The notes beneath the pieces are model-generated. The model was not told the DNA's origin. It was given only the letters and a program-made list of their open reading frames with translations, and did not search any database. A stretch of 64,000 nucleotides of DNA from Closterium sp. Naga37s-1 (taxonomy: Eukaryota; Streptophyta; Zygnematophyceae; Desmidiales; Closteriaceae): contig CANJKZ010000822.1 in assembly GCA_947471745.1 (NCBI GenBank), positions 715,001 to 779,000 of the forward strand, in the 5' to 3' direction. The translations under genes and the position numbers were made by a program. Position 1 is the stretch's first letter, and each line of letters opens with the position of its first letter. Of this stretch, positions 44,860-57,065 are shown in pieces.

Positions 44860-45848
44860 ATATGGTTCATAGATCATTAGTTTTTTCTCCTTTATCATCA
44901 AGCTGGAACCTTTAATCACTGAGTAGAGAGAAATTTGAATTATAAAAACCAGTGGTGACAGGTTATTTTAATGTTGGCAGGGCCTCAGATATCAGGAAAA
45001 AAACCCTGGAATTCCTGATTTTGGCAGTCCTTTTTTTACCTACCCTGAAAAGTCAGTGTTGAGATTTTTGAGGGACTGAAATTTCAGACTTTTTTTGTTA
45101 GGCCACACTGAAATTTCAGACCTTTTTCCCCTAGGACACTGATGCCACAACGTTGTAACGAAACCAACACTGAAGAGATTCTTACCCGTGCCATGTGGAT
45201 TTGACCGCAATTACAGGGAATCTCAGATTCCCGAGGTGTAAGCACCCCGTGGCGAGGCCAACCTGTGAAATTCTGCCTCTGGTTCACGTTCAGAGGTATT
45301 TTGTTGGCGCGGCGCCTCACACCGTTGGGCCGTTTCGCTGCAGCAGTCAGTCTTGGCCAATCCGAACGTGGCCACCATGTGGTGCTGGAGGACTGCCAAG
45401 GATCCTGCCCCGTTGCCATCACATGCGACGCGTTAGTGACAGCCTTTTTACTAGTGCTACACTGATGCATCAGACTTTTTACAAACACAACACTGACATT
45501 TCAGGCTTTTTTTTTTTGGAACACTGTCAATCAGAGTTTACACACAGGGACCCTGATGGGTTGACAACCCTAAAAGTGAATCCGAGGGCCTGAATGTTGG
45601 CACTTGACTTTGAGGTATACGGTAATATTCTACTATACAAAGGCGGTCTTAGCATCACTTGCATAATCCGTACAGCGAAAATCGTCAGTAAGAACGCCGC
45701 ATCACATTTCCCCACCAAAACTTGTGTTGGCATGGCAAGCATACTCTGACCATGCTTTTAGTAGTGATTGCCCACACTTGAATTTACAGTTGCTTGTAGC
45801 CTGATTCGCGAGCCGCCCTGCTCCATCATATTAGTTTGCGAATAAGCA
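44860..45848. other. Spacer between BADC and XDH
   Basis: Nearly 1 kb without a supported gene; it should contain the XDH promoter. Short T runs (for example 45508-45517) are present. Confidence 0.45.
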
Positions 45849-47303
45849 ATGGACGACAACGAACTCAACACGTTCTTTCGCGAAGCCTCTGCGACAGAGC
45901 CCGTGGTGTTCGTCAATGGCCGGCGGTTCGTGCTCCCCGTAGGTCACGCCAACACCACGCTGCTGCAGTTCCTGCGCGGTACGGCCGAGGCCCGACTTGC
46001 CTCCTTGAAAATCGACTTATGGTTATGTTGATTATATTTAGCTTATTGAGGAACGCTTTTGCGTTATTTGCTTTTATTTGTTTCAAGGTTCAGCCGGGTG
46101 TTTTTCGGTTGTCGCTTTTTTTGCTCTTAACGGGTCACGCGCGACGTCTCGTGTTTCTGACGCTTGCTCCATCTCGTGCTTCATGCGGCTGACGGTTGTG
46201 ACCACTAGTAGCATCCGGCTTCCCCCCTTTTCTTCCCGTCCCCGTTCCCCCCCACAACGCCACAGACAATGGCCTGACAGGCACGAAGCTGGGGTGCGGG
46301 GAGGGCGGGTGCGGTGCGTGCACTGTAATGGTGTCGCGGGTAGACGCTAGCACGGGCAGGATCAGGTGAGTTACGGTGGGGAAGGTGGCGAGTGAAATGG
46401 TGTGCATGCGCATTGGGTGCGAGGAGGGCGGGTGTGGGGCGTGCACTGTAATGGTGTCGCGGGTAGACTCTAGCACGGGCAGGATCAGGTGAGAAACGGT
46501 GGTGAAGGTGGGTGGGTGAGTGAGGAGGGTGTGTAAGAGTGAGAGTGTGCATGCGCCGGTAAGTCTGGAGTGCGGCTTTTGAGGCGCCTCAAAATGGGGA
46601 AGGTGGGTGGGAGAGTGAGGAGGGTGTGTAAGAGTGACAGTGTGCATGCGCCGGTAAGTCTGGAGTGCTGTGATGGTGTCGCGTATAGACGCTAGAACGG
46701 AATGGGCAGGATCAGGTAAGTGAAGAGTGGTTGTGAGAGTGAGGAGGCCGAGTGAGTGAGTAAGATTGCGGGTCATGCGCATTGGATAAACGTAAGGAGG
46801 CGGGATGTTTTGGATGCATTGTGAAGCCTAAAAAAAATCCTCCCCAATTCCTATAATTCCCCCAATCTCTTATTTCCCCCTTCTTCCCTTCCGGACCCCC
46901 TTCTTTCCTTCCCGTTCCCCTTTACCCACCAGCCACTGTGCCGTCAACGCATGCCTAGCCCCTCTATACAGTGTAGAAGGGGCAGCTGTGGTGCCTAGCC
47001 CCTCTATACAGCGTAGAAGGGGCAGCGGTGGTGACGGTGGAGGGTATCGGCAGCACGCGGGGGAGGCTGCATCCGGTGCAGGCGGCTCTGTCCTCCTCCC
47101 ACGGCTCACAGTGCGGCTTCTGCACGCCTGGGTTTGTCATGTCCATGTATGCCCTGCTCCGCTCCTCCTCCTCTGCTGCCTATACCTCCGCCTCCTCCTC
47201 CGCCTCCTCCTCTGCCTCCTCTGCTGCCCCAGCCGCCTCTGCTTCCTCTGCGTCCTCCTCCTCCCTGCTGCCTTCCAAAGCTGAGATAGAGGAGGCGATA
47301 TCA

Positions 47304-47335
<32 letters not shown>

Positions 47336-50300
47336 CATTCTCGAGGCCTTCCGCACATTTGCTCGCGCCGACGCTGCTGCCTATGCTGCTGACGCTGCCG
47401 CCAATGCTGCTTCTCATGGTGCCTCAAACATGTCTCTTCGGGATGGTCTTGTTGACGGGCAGCTTGGAGCAGCAGTTTGCCCTTCCACTGGCCTGCCCTG
47501 TTCGTGCGGGAAAGTTTCATCTGCCCAAAGTTTCGAGGCTAAGTGCTGTGGAGATGGCACGTGCAGCAAAGTCAAGCCCTGCTCACCAGGAGTATCAGGG
47601 GCAGCAGCAGTAGCGCCAGCAGCATCACCAGCACTTTCCAAAGCTGAAGCAGCAGCTGCGAGTGGCATCGAAGCTGACTTGCTAGGAGTGTCTGAGCCTA
47701 TCTTTCCTCCCGAGCTACTGAAACGATCCGGGCACCCACTTCCATTGTGCCTCGGCGATTGTACATACTTGTTGCAACAGACCGGCTCCACCCCCACTGC
47801 TAGCAGCAGCAAGGAAAGGAGCCGGGCGGTGTGGTTCCGGCCAATCACGCTGCGCCAGCTGTTGGCGCTGCGAGAAGTTTTTCCTGCAGCCAAGGTGGTG
47901 GCGGGAAACACGGAGGTCGGGGTGGAGATGCGGTTCAAGGGACTCAGGTGAGATGCAGTGCGGTGCAGATGGGTGAAACCGGGTTGGATTAGGTACTTAG
48001 GGCAGCCAAGTTTCGCGGGAACCTGTCGACCCTGCTCCGTTTTCTCATCGCCAATTCTAATCCCATCCTCCGTTTCTCTCCGCCGTTGCCTCTTTCCCCC
48101 ATTCTCCCTCTTCCATTTCATCTTTCTCTCCCCCTTCCCCATCCCTCCTCCTTCCAGCCCTCCAGCCTACATCCACGTGGCAGCCATCCCTGTGCTCTCA
48201 GAGATCAGCCAATCAGAGCACGGGATCACCGTGGGGGCAGCAGCCTCCCTGTCCGCCCTGCGCCAAGCCATGCTATCAGCAGTGCAGCACGCACCAGCTC
48301 ACAAGACGGCTGTGTGTGCTGCTACAGCAGAGCAGCTAAGGTGGTTCGCGGGAGTACAGGTAGGGAGATTCTGCTGCTGGAATGCTTCCCTTGAAGGAGC
48401 CCTTGAAGGAAGGCTCCTTCACTGAGGTGACTTTTGAGTCGACTCAAAAGTCTCTCCGTTGGAGCATTTGTACCATGACAAAGTGAGCTGGTAACACTGT
48501 AACTGGTGCTGCACGCCTTTGAGAATCCCATTCCCCCACCCTCTTCTTTCTTCCCCATTCCTCTTCGATGAACGACCCCCCTCCCTTTTTTCAATTTCAT
48601 GGGTTCTTCTTTCTTCCATTTTGAGGCGCCTCAAGGGTCCTCCTCCCTTGCACCTTGTGCCTTTTTCAGATTCGCAACGTGGCAACGCTAGCTGGTAACA
48701 TCGTAACAGCCAGCCCCATATCCGACCTCAACCCCATCCTCATCGCTGCCAACGCGACATTCCACCTCGCCAGGCTGGCACCCAAGGCCGCTGACGTGGC
48801 AGATGCTGACGTGGCAGCGTCTGCTGACGTGGACAAGGCTCAGCACGCCACCCGTCCAATTGAGCTGCGACAGGTGGCAGCACGGGACTTCTTCAAGGGT
48901 TACCGGAAGGTGGATTTGAGGGAGGGAGAGGTTCTTACTGCCGTGTTCATCCCGTGGTGAGTAACTTGCACTGAGCCAGTTTTTGTGCTGTGCTTTATGC
49001 GCTGTGGTTGAATGACTTTCCCAGGACCATGTTTAAATGACTTTCCCAGGACCATGTTTAAATGACTTCCCAATGACCATGTTTAAATGACTTTCCCAGG
49101 GCCAGTTATGTATGGGGTAACGGAGCCAATCTTGATGTTGACTTCGTAGTTTACTTGCTCGTGACTTAACTCCTTTTTCTTGTCCACACAGAGTTCCGTT
49201 TACTCCTCCAATGATTGACGTCAGCACTAATTTTTTCTTGTCGCTGGTACCACTCGCACCATCGACCTCGACAGACTTCGATCTCATCTCCGTTATCATT
49301 TTCCCGTGGCCGTTTTTTTTTTTTTTTTTTTTTTTTTGTTCTCCTTCTACTTGTATTACTTCTCCATGCACAGGACTCGGCCCAACGAGCACATAATGGC
49401 GTACAAGCAGGCACACCGCAAGGACGACGACATTGCTCTCGTCAATGCTGCCCTGCGCGCGCTGCTCTCGCCTCCCAACCGAGGTGCGTTCCCATCCGCT
49501 CCCAATCCAGGTTGGTGGGTGCCTGCTGCCCATGCCAACAAGAAAGAGGTAACTGGGAGTCGAGTCAAATGTCAAGCAGGCTCACCACAAGGACCACGAC
49601 ATTGCTCTCGTCAATGCGGCTCTGCGCGTGCTGCTCTCGCCTCCCACTCCAGGTGCCCATCCGCCCCTCTGCCCGTTTCCCAATCCGCCCATCCATCCCC
49701 CATCCCCCATCCGCCCATCCACCGATTAGCCCATCCGCCCATCCCAATCCACCCATTCCCTCATCCGCTCATCCGCTCCTTGTCTGTTCCCTTGTGTTTG
49801 GCGGGGTGGCAGCAACATCAGTGTCTGCTCACCCTATTTCCCCCCCCCCTTCACCCGCGTCTCCCCTTTTTTCCCCCATCCAGACGCCCCTCCTACTGTC
49901 CTCGAATGCTCGCTCGTCTTCGGAGGAGTGGCAGCAACAACCGTGTCAGCCCACCGCACGCAACAACACCTTCTCACCCGCCCATGGACTCAGGAGACTC
50001 TTCAGGTGGCGCTTCAGGTGCTTCAGGAGGAGATCTCTATACCTGAGAACGCACCTGGCGGCATGCCTGAGTTCAGGGGGTCTCTTGTTCTCTCTTTCTT
50101 CTTCAAGTTCTTTCTGCTCGTGGCCCACCGCGTGCACGGACATACTCAACAGCAGCTGCTGCGAGGGAAAATGGGAACGGGGGCAGAGGGAGAGGCAGGA
50201 GCAGAAGGTGGAGCAGGAGCAGGCCCAGGCATAGGTGATGGAGAGACGAGCATCATCACCACCACCACTGCAACCACCACCAGCAACAGCAGCAGCAGCA

Positions 50301-53300
50301 ACAATGGTGTTGGTCACAGCAATGCATCTTCTGTGTGGCCGCCCCCCTCCTACCTGTCCGCCTTGGACTCTCTCCCTCGCCCCTATCCCCGTGGCATGCA
50401 AGCATGGGAGGCTAGACCCCTCGCAGAGGGGGCTGCAACTGAGGGAGGGAGGGAGGATGGAGGCGAGGTGGTGGGAGTGCCGGCTGTTCACCTCTCTGCT
50501 GACTTACAGGTCACAGGGGAGGCAGAATACGCGGATGACACGCCTCTTCCCCCCTCCGCCCTGCACGGGGCTCTCGTGCTCAGCACACGCCCCCACGCCC
50601 GCATCCTCTCCATCGACCAATCAGAGGCCGCCACCTGTCCGGGCTTCGTGGGGATGTTTGGGGCCAAGGATGTGCCCGGTAGCAACCGGTTTGGTGCGGT
50701 GGAGCACGATGAGGAGGTGTTCGCATCGGAGATTGTGCAATGTGTGGGGCAGGTACGAGCGGGGTGGTTAGGTATGGGTGTGGGGCAGGTGAATGTGGGG
50801 CAGGCGGGTGTGGGGCAGGTATGGCTGGGGCAGGTAGGTCTGCACCTACCTCCCACTCTTACTTTCTTAACACCATCAGCTTCCCCCATTCTTCCCTCAA
50901 AACCCTCATTTCTTTCACTTGCTTTCTCCCGCATTGTGGACGTTCTTTCCAACTTGCCCAATCGTTCTCCTGCCCTCTAACAGATAATTGCAGTGGTTGT
51001 TGCCGACACTCACGACAACGCTCGGGCAGCCGCAAAAAAAGTCAAGGTGGTCTACGAGGACCTGCCCGCCGTACTCACCATCCAGGAAGCCCTTGCTTCG
51101 GGCAGCTTCCACAAATTCCCGTTCTCAGGCAGGCAGACCGAAAGAAATCTCCTCAGGGTCCCAGACCCCTCTGGAAAAACTGACTGCGACAGCAAGGAAA
51201 TTGACGAGAACAATATTGAAGAGAGCAAGGAAGGAAGCATGGAAGCGAGCAGCGAAAACAACTCCTCCCCGGCCGATCCAGCAAGCTTCCAAGCGCCCGC
51301 CGCCCGGACTGGGTCCTCCGTCTCCGCTGCTGACGTGGAATCCGTCCTTGCTGACGTGTCCCAATGCCCATTGGTACTCGAAGGCGAGGTGGCAATGGGC
51401 GGGCAGGAGCACTTCTACCTCGAACCAAACACCTGCGTGGTCTGGCCTGTGGACGGGGGAAGGGAAGTCCACATGCTCTGCTCCACGCAAGCCCCCACAC
51501 ACCACCAGAAGGATGTTGCTTCTGTTCTCGGGATTCCCATGCACAGGGTGGTTTCGTGGGTTAAGAGGCTGGGAGGGGGGTTCGGGGGGAAGGAGACGCG
51601 GAGTGTGCTGGTGGCGGCGGCGGCGTGCGTGCCGGCGTGGCGGTTGAACAGGGCTGTGCGGATCACGTTGGAGAGGGATGACGATATGAAGGTCACGGGG
51701 CAGCGACACCCCTTCTACGGCAAGTATAAGGTGAGTGGGAAGCTGTTTCTCTAGTACAAGGTGAGACGTTGCTTCTGTCCTGGGAATTCCCAGGCACAGG
51801 GTGGTATCGAGGGTGAAGAGGCTGGGAGGGGGGTTCAAGGGGAAGGAGACGCGGAGCGTGCTGGTGGCAGCGGCGGCGTGCGTGCCGGCGTGGCGGTTGA
51901 ACAGGGCTGTGCGGGTTACGTTGGAGAGGGATGATGATATGAAGGTCACGGGGCAGCGACACCCCTTCTATGGCAAATACAAGGTGGGTGCGATTGTGGT
52001 TTGTCAGATTCAAGGTGAGATGCCTGTTTCCAAGGGAGTCTAGTGGTGGCCGCAGCGGCGTGTGTTCCGGTGTGGCAGTTGAACAGGGCTGTGCGGATCA
52101 CGTTGGATCGGGATGATGATGTGAAGGTCACGGGGCAGCGGCACGGCACCCCTTCTATGGCAAATACAAGGTGAGAACAAATTGGTAAGGTATGGCATGG
52201 CATGACATGGCATGGCATCATACAGCTTGCACCAACCCAGGGCTATCAGAACCTCTTCTTCCCTCACCTGCTCCCCTCCCCCCCTTCTCCACCCGTCCCC
52301 CTCCCCCTTCCCCTTATCCCCTCTCTCCCCTCCCCTTCGCCCCTCCCCCCCCTCTCTCCCCCACCCCCACCCTCCTTGAACAGATGGGCTTCACACCCGC
52401 GGGTCATCTCGTGGCTCTCCAAATCCTCCTAGTTTCCAATGCCGGCTGCACTCTCGACCTCTCAGCAGTGGTGCTAGAGCGAGCCCTCTTCCACTGTGAC
52501 TCTGTCTACTCACCACCGCACATGCATGCCCAGAGGCACATGGCTCGCACGCACCTGCTTGCCCCCCGCTCAACCCTCCTCCCTCCTTTTCCCGTCCTCC
52601 TCTCACCCGCTCTGGACAGGTGGGCTTCACCCCTTCTGGTCGCCTTGTGGCTCTCCAAGTCCTGCTCCTGTCCAACGCCGGCTGCACTCTCGACCTCTCA
52701 GCAGCAGTGCTAGAGCGAGCCCTCTTCCACTGTGACTCCGTCTACTCAGCACCACACATGCACGCCCGGGGCCGCATGGCTCGCACGCACCTGCCGTCCA
52801 ACACGGCGTTCCGGGGCTTCGGTGGGCCGCAGGGGATGATGGTGATGGAAAGTGCTATCGATCACGTGGCGAGGACCCTTGGGAAGAGCGCGGAAGAAAT
52901 CAGGGTGAGTCTTGGTTTAAGCAAGGAGTGTTGGCACGAGTGGCGGGCCGCAGGGGATGATGATGATGGAGAGTGCAATCGATCACATGGCGAGGACTGT
53001 TGGGAAGAGCGCGGAAGAGATACGAGTGAGTGTGTTGATTTTGCGGAGTAAGGTCATGGTTGTGTAGGGTGGTACTAGCGGCGGGCCGCAGGGAATGGTG
53101 GCGGTGGAGAGTGCACTCGACCATGTGGCGATGACCCTTGGGAAGAGCGCGGAAGCAATAAGAGTGAGTATTGATTCATGCAGGGAGTGTTGGGGCGAGT
53201 GGCGGGGTGGTGGAGAGTGCTATCGACCATGTGGCGAGGAGCCTTGGGAAGAGTGCGGAGGAAATCAGGGTGAGTGTGTTGGTTGGTTCAGCATTGGTAG

Positions 53301-56300
53301 GGGTTGGTGGAGCAGGGAATGCTGGCGATGGAGAGTGTTGTTGACCATGTGGCGAGGTCTGTTGGGAAGAGTGCTGAAGAGCGTAGAGTGGGTCTTGCTT
53401 TTATGCAGTGAAACCATAACCCAACGCCGTCCTATTCCCGTGACCCGTCCCCACTCCCTCCTCCCCCCAACCCCCTGTTCCCTCCCCCATCCTCCCCCCG
53501 CTCCTGCAGTTTCTGAATCTCCAACCAGAGGGCTACACACTGCACCTCGGCCAGAATCTGACTCACAACCCGATTCTTCCCACCCCCTTCCTCTTCCCCC
53601 ACCCCCCCACCCCCCTCTCCTTGCCTCCAGTTTTTGAATCTCCAACCAGAGGGCTACACACTGCACTTTGGCCAGCTGCTGACGCACAACCCGATGCACC
53701 GAATCTGGACGCAGTTACTCCATTCTTCCTCCTTTGAATCCCGCCGACTCGACATCGACACGTACAACTCAACAAGCCGGTGGCGAAAGAAGGGCCTTGC
53801 TATGATCCCCACCAAGTTCGGCATTTCATTCACGGCCAAGTTTCTGAACCAGGGCGGGGCGCTGGTGCACGTGTACACGGACGGAACGGTGCTGGTGACA
53901 CACGGAGGGGTGGAGATGGGTCAGGGGCTGCATACCAAGTGCGCTCAGATTGCTGCTCGGACGCTGGAAGTACCGCTGTCGAATGTGTTTATTTCTGAAA
54001 CCAGCACGGATAAGGTACCCAACACCCCTCCCACGCCTTTGGACTCATTCAAAATCTTTAACCCTGAATCCCAGACAATTTGTTGAAAAGCCTTAAAAAA
54101 ACCTTCCTGCTGCCCTCTTACTGCTCCCTATTTCAGGTACCCAACACTTCCCCCACAGCCGCATCAGCATCGTCAGACATCTACGGGCAGGCGGTTTTAG
54201 AGGCATGTGAGGAGATCAAGCGGCGGATGGCGCCGATCAGGCAGCAGTACCCTGAGGAGACGTTTGGGCAGGTGAGATGAAACGGTACAGGTGAGATGAA
54301 ACGGTGCAGGTGAGATGAAAAGGTGTAGGTGAGATGAAACGGTGTAGGTGAGATGAAACGGTTCAGGTGAGATGAAACGGTGTAGGTGAGATGAAACGAT
54401 GCAGGTGAGATGAAACGGTGCAGGTGGGATGAAACAGTGCAGGTGAGATGAAACGGTACAGGTGAGATGAAACGGTACAGGTGAGATGAAACGGTACAGG
54501 TGAGTTGAAACCGTACAGGTGAGATGAAACGGTACCGGTGAGATGAAACGGTACAGGTGAGTTGAAACCGTACAGGTGAGATGAAACGGTACAAGTGAGA
54601 TGAAACGGTAAAGGTGAGACAAACAGTATAGGTGAGATGAAACAGTACAGATGAGGTGAAACGGTGTAGGTGAGATGCAACTGTATTTTGTGAGATGAAA
54701 TGAAACGGTATACCATCCATATGCTCCCCATATACCGCTCAGTTTACCCCATGCGCAACCCCCTGCCTCCCCCGTTGCTCCCCCTCCTCCCTCTCCCCAC
54801 ACTCCTCCCGCCACAGATCGCTGATCGTTGCTACAGGGAGCGAGTAAACCTGTCAGCGCAGGGATTCTTCGCCTCCCCCAATATTGGCTTCGACTGGGCA
54901 ACAGTGTCAGGCTCTCCCTTTGCCTGCTTCACGCCCCCCATGTGCACCGCCCTGTTTCCCCCTGCCTCCCCCTCCTCCCCCTGCTGTCTCGCCTCCTCCC
55001 AGAGTGCCGATCGGTGTTACAGAGAGCGAGTAAACCTGTCAGCACAGGGATTCTTTGCCTCTCCAAACATCGGATTCGACTGGGCAACAGCCTCCGGATC
55101 TCCCTTTGCGTACTTCACCTTTGGAGCAGCGGTGGCGGAGGTGGTGGTAGATGTGCTCACAGGGGAGTGGGTGGCGCCGCGAGTGGATGTTCTCATGGAC
55201 GTGGGGCGGTCACTCAACCCGGCTATCGACATTGGGCAGGTGTGTATGTGTTCCCATGGCACAGGGACGTGGTGACTTTTGAGTCGACTCAAAAGTCACC
55301 TCGATCCCTGAACCCGGCTATCGACATTGGGCAGGTGTGTGTGTGTGTTCCCGTGGCACGTGTGTTTTGAGTCGACTCAAAACACACGTGTGTGTGTGTG
55401 TTCCCGTGGCACAGGGACGTGTTTTGAGGTGGGTGACTTGTGTTTGGAATGGCAACCTAGGAGCAGCTCCAGCAGCGGTGGCGGAGGTGGTGGTGGATGG
55501 ATGTGCTGACAGGGGAGTGGGTGGCATTGCGAGTTGATGTTCTCATGCACGTGGGGCGATCCCTGAACCCAGCTATTGACATTGGGCAGGTGGGTGGGTG
55601 GCCTCTTTGGTTTTGGAATGACAACCAAGCAGTAGCTGCAGTGGTGTCGGAAGTGGAGGGTTATGTGCTGTCGGGGGAGTGGGTGGCACCACGAGTTGAT
55701 GCTCGTATGATGTGAGGCGGTCACTGAACCCAGCCGTTGACTTTTGAGCGTATGATGTGCGTTTTTTCACAAGTTTTTACTGTTGTTCCTTTGCTCAAGC
55801 GTCCTCTCTACTACTGCAGCCCTTCGAAACATAAGTCAGGGTGACCCTTGGAGAGGGTGGCACCACGAGTTGATGCTCGTATGATGTGAGGCGGTCACTT
55901 GATGTGAACTTGAATGATGTGAACCCAGCCGTTGACATTGGCTAGGTATGTGCTCCCATCGGTCAAATGCGGCCGAGAGCGAATCCAGTCAGGTGGTGGC
56001 GAAGATGGGGAAGCACATCACCGAGTGACGCTGGTTGATGTGCTGATGGGGAAGCACATCACCGAGTGGTCTCTTGCGTCGAGATTTTCATGGGCATGGG
56101 CATGGGCATGGGCAGATTGCTCTGTTTCCTCATCTCCCCAACCCGCCCCCCTATTCCGTGCAGATAGAGGGAGCGTTTGTACAAGGAATGGGGTGGTCGG
56201 TGATAGAGGAGAGCAAGTGGGGCAACAGTGCCCACCCCTGGGTGGCGCCTGGATGGCTCACAATTCTCATTGTTTTCCTTTCCTACACCCCTCGCTTCTG

Positions 56301-56954
56301 CAGATAGAGGGAGCGTTCGTGCAGGGAATGGGGTGGTCGGTGATAGAGGAGAGCAAGTGGGGCGACAGCGCCCACCCATGGGTGGCGCCAGGCTCTCTCT
56401 TCACGTGTGGCCCCGGCACGTACAAGATCCCGGCTGCCTCTGACATTCCCACTGACTTTAGAGTCACCCTGCTGGCGGTGAGTGAGATAGAGAGTGTGAG
56501 GCAGGGGGTGAGGTTGAGTGGTCGTTTCTCTCCTTCACTTCCCCTTCCCCATCCCTTCTTTTGTTCCTTTGTCACTTTGCACCTTTTTCCGCATCCTGCC
56601 CTTCCCCTTACCCCAATTCCCTTCCTCCCCCCCACCTTCCTCCCCTTCTTTTTTCCACCATCTGCCCTCTCCTTCCCCGTTCCACCTTTGGCCTATCCCC
56701 TGCCACCACAGGACTCCCCCAATCCGCACGCAGTTCTCTCCTCCAAAGCAGTCGGCGAGCCGCCCTTCTTCCTCGGCTCATCAATCATGTGGGCCATAAA
56801 AGACGCAATCTACGCCGCCCGGAAGGACGCCGGCCACACTGGCTTCTTTCGTCTAGACTCTCCCGCCACACCAGAGAGAATCCGCCTGGCATGTGCTGAT
56901 CAGCTGACAGAGCCGTTTTGTGGGCCGAATGTTGTGCCACGGCTTAGTGTGTAA
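45849..56954 (+). CDS. XDH: Xanthine dehydrogenase, fourteen exons, frame broken by a 40-bp duplication
   Basis: Exons: 45849-45978, 46266-46365, 46933-47947, 48158-48359, 48670-48956, 49374-49483, 49884-50752, 50984-51730, 52620-52904, 53631-54014, 54137-54271, 55003-55239, 56304-56477, 56712-56954. All introns are GT-AG. Without a 40-bp duplication in exon 3 the sum is exactly 1626 codons. The enzyme oxidises hypoxanthine and xanthine to urate with NAD+ (purine catabolism). Seen: Fe-S I ([11 protein letters not shown], then NACLAP), Fe-S II ([19 protein letters not shown]), FAD domain ([22 protein letters not shown]), Mo domain with [27 protein letters not shown] and [10 protein letters not shown], whose Glu is catalytic. 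The Glu of GGKETR and Arg of AFRGFGG mark XDH rather than aldehyde oxidase. Low-complexity inserts (about residues 120-260, 680-790, 930-990) explain the excess over ~1350. The start follows family alignment (VVFVNGRRF). Confidence 0.88.
46410..46725 (+). repeat. Echo copies of the XDH exon 2 donor edge
   Basis: 46412-46495 repeats the last ~75 bp of exon 2 including GCGTGCACTGTAATGGTGTC and the donor. 46670-46720 is a shorter, diverged copy ending in AGGTAAG. Confidence 0.88.
46577..46594. repeat. TTTTGAG-GCGC-CTCAAAA palindrome in XDH intron 2
   Basis: Perfect 18-mer between two direct copies of an ~80-bp segment (GAGGAGGGTGTGTAAGAGTG ... GGTAAGTCTGGAGTG). Confidence 0.95.
46953..47032 (+). 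repeat. 40-bp tandem duplication inside XDH exon 3
   Basis: 46953-46992 and 46993-47032 are two copies of a unit starting GCCTAGCCCCTCTATACAG, differing at about two sites. The first copy is in frame with exon 2 ([16 protein letters not shown]), the second with the rest of the protein ([14 protein letters not shown]). Forty is not a multiple of three, so the frame breaks here. Confidence 0.92.
48432..48636. repeat. Two palindromes in XDH intron 4
   Basis: 48432-48449 is the perfect TCGA-core 18-mer, extended to 24 bp (48429-48452). 48619-48636 is a GCGC-core copy with two mismatches. A separate short stem, GAAGGAGCC / GGCTCCTTC, lies near 48393-48420. Confidence 0.88.
49313..49337 (+). repeat. 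Poly(T) run of 25 in XDH intron 5
   Basis: Twenty-five T, about 35 bp before the exon 6 acceptor at 49373; it may serve as the polypyrimidine tract. Confidence 0.85.
49565..49665 (+). repeat. Echo of XDH exon 6
   Basis: A second copy of the exon 6 3' part (coding [19 protein letters not shown]) with its donor, about 90 bp after the real exon. The real exon is kept because it follows its acceptor in phase. A short 5'-edge echo of exon 7 (GGCGGGGTGGCAGCAACATC) lies at 49800. Confidence 0.85.
51760..52175 (+). repeat. Echo copies of the XDH exon 8 donor edge
   Basis: 51765-51982 repeats the last ~215 bp of exon 8, with Gly to Lys in the conserved [10 protein letters not shown]. 52040-52170 is a shorter third copy. 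Both end in donors. Confidence 0.92.
52382..52570 (+). repeat. Echo of the XDH exon 9 5' edge
   Basis: An ~180-bp copy of the exon 9 start with its acceptor (coding [20 protein letters not shown]). It runs out before the conserved [10 protein letters not shown] block, so 52620 is taken as the real exon. Confidence 0.9.
52930..53390 (+). repeat. Four echo copies of the XDH exon 9 3' edge
   Basis: Copies near 52940-53025, 53080-53165, 53205-53270 and 53310-53385 repeat GGGCCGCAGGG.ATG, GATCA(T)GTGGCGAGGA and GGGAAGAGCGC with the donor. Confidence 0.9.
53505..53582 (+). repeat. Echo of the XDH exon 10 5' edge
   Basis: About 70 bp of exon 10 start and acceptor (coding [20 protein letters not shown]), 120 bp before the real exon at 53631. 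Confidence 0.9.
54268..54695 (+). repeat. 19-bp tandem array of 5' splice-site sequence in XDH intron 11
   Basis: About 22 units of ACAGGTGAGATGAAACGGT, starting exactly at the exon 11 donor (CAG|GTGAGATG). Each unit contains a consensus-like CAG|GTGAG donor. Confidence 0.93.
54815..54935 (+). repeat. Echo of the XDH exon 12 5' edge
   Basis: About 110 bp repeat the exon 12 start (coding [20 protein letters not shown]). It loses similarity before the conserved [11 protein letters not shown] block. Confidence 0.9.
55271..55390. repeat. Two long TCGA-core palindromes in XDH intron 12
   Basis: 55271-55300 is a perfect 30-bp palindrome (arm GGTGACTTTTGAG). 55357-55390 is a perfect 34-bp palindrome (arm CACGTGTGTTTTGAG). 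They separate short copies of the exon 12 end (AACCCGGCTATCGACATTGG). Confidence 0.95.
55300..56080 (+). repeat. Echo copies of the XDH exon 12 3' edge
   Basis: Partial copies of GGAGTGGGTGGC.CCGCGAGT..ATGTTCTCATG and GGCGGTCACTGAACCCAGC lie at about 55303-55340, 55470-55590, 55640-55740 and 55850-55945. A derived GATGGGGAAGCACATCACCG duplication follows at 56005-56070. Confidence 0.85.
56155..56270 (+). repeat. Echo of the XDH exon 13 5' edge
   Basis: About 100 bp repeat the acceptor and exon 13 start (coding [20 protein letters not shown]). The real exon at 56304 continues to GPGTYKIP. Confidence 0.9.
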
Positions 56955-57065
56955 CCGCCTCGTGTAACTCACCTGCATGTGTAACCCTTGGCATCGTTGG
57001 TCCAGTGTTGCACAGTCACTGCTGGCTACATGTTGGTCCCTGGCCTGCTGTGACTAAGCATGTAA
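56950..57065 (+). terminator. XDH 3' UTR with repeated TGTAA motifs
   Basis: TGTAA occurs four times within about 115 bp, overlapping and following the stop. TGTAA is the usual polyadenylation signal in chlorophyte algae. Its use here is inference; no AATAAA is seen nearby. Confidence 0.35.

Noticed and set aside
46971-47011. A 41-nt GT-AG micro-intron made by the 40-bp duplication in XDH exon 3
   Set aside because: Removing 41 nt does not restore the frame and leads to a stop; only removal of exactly 40 would.
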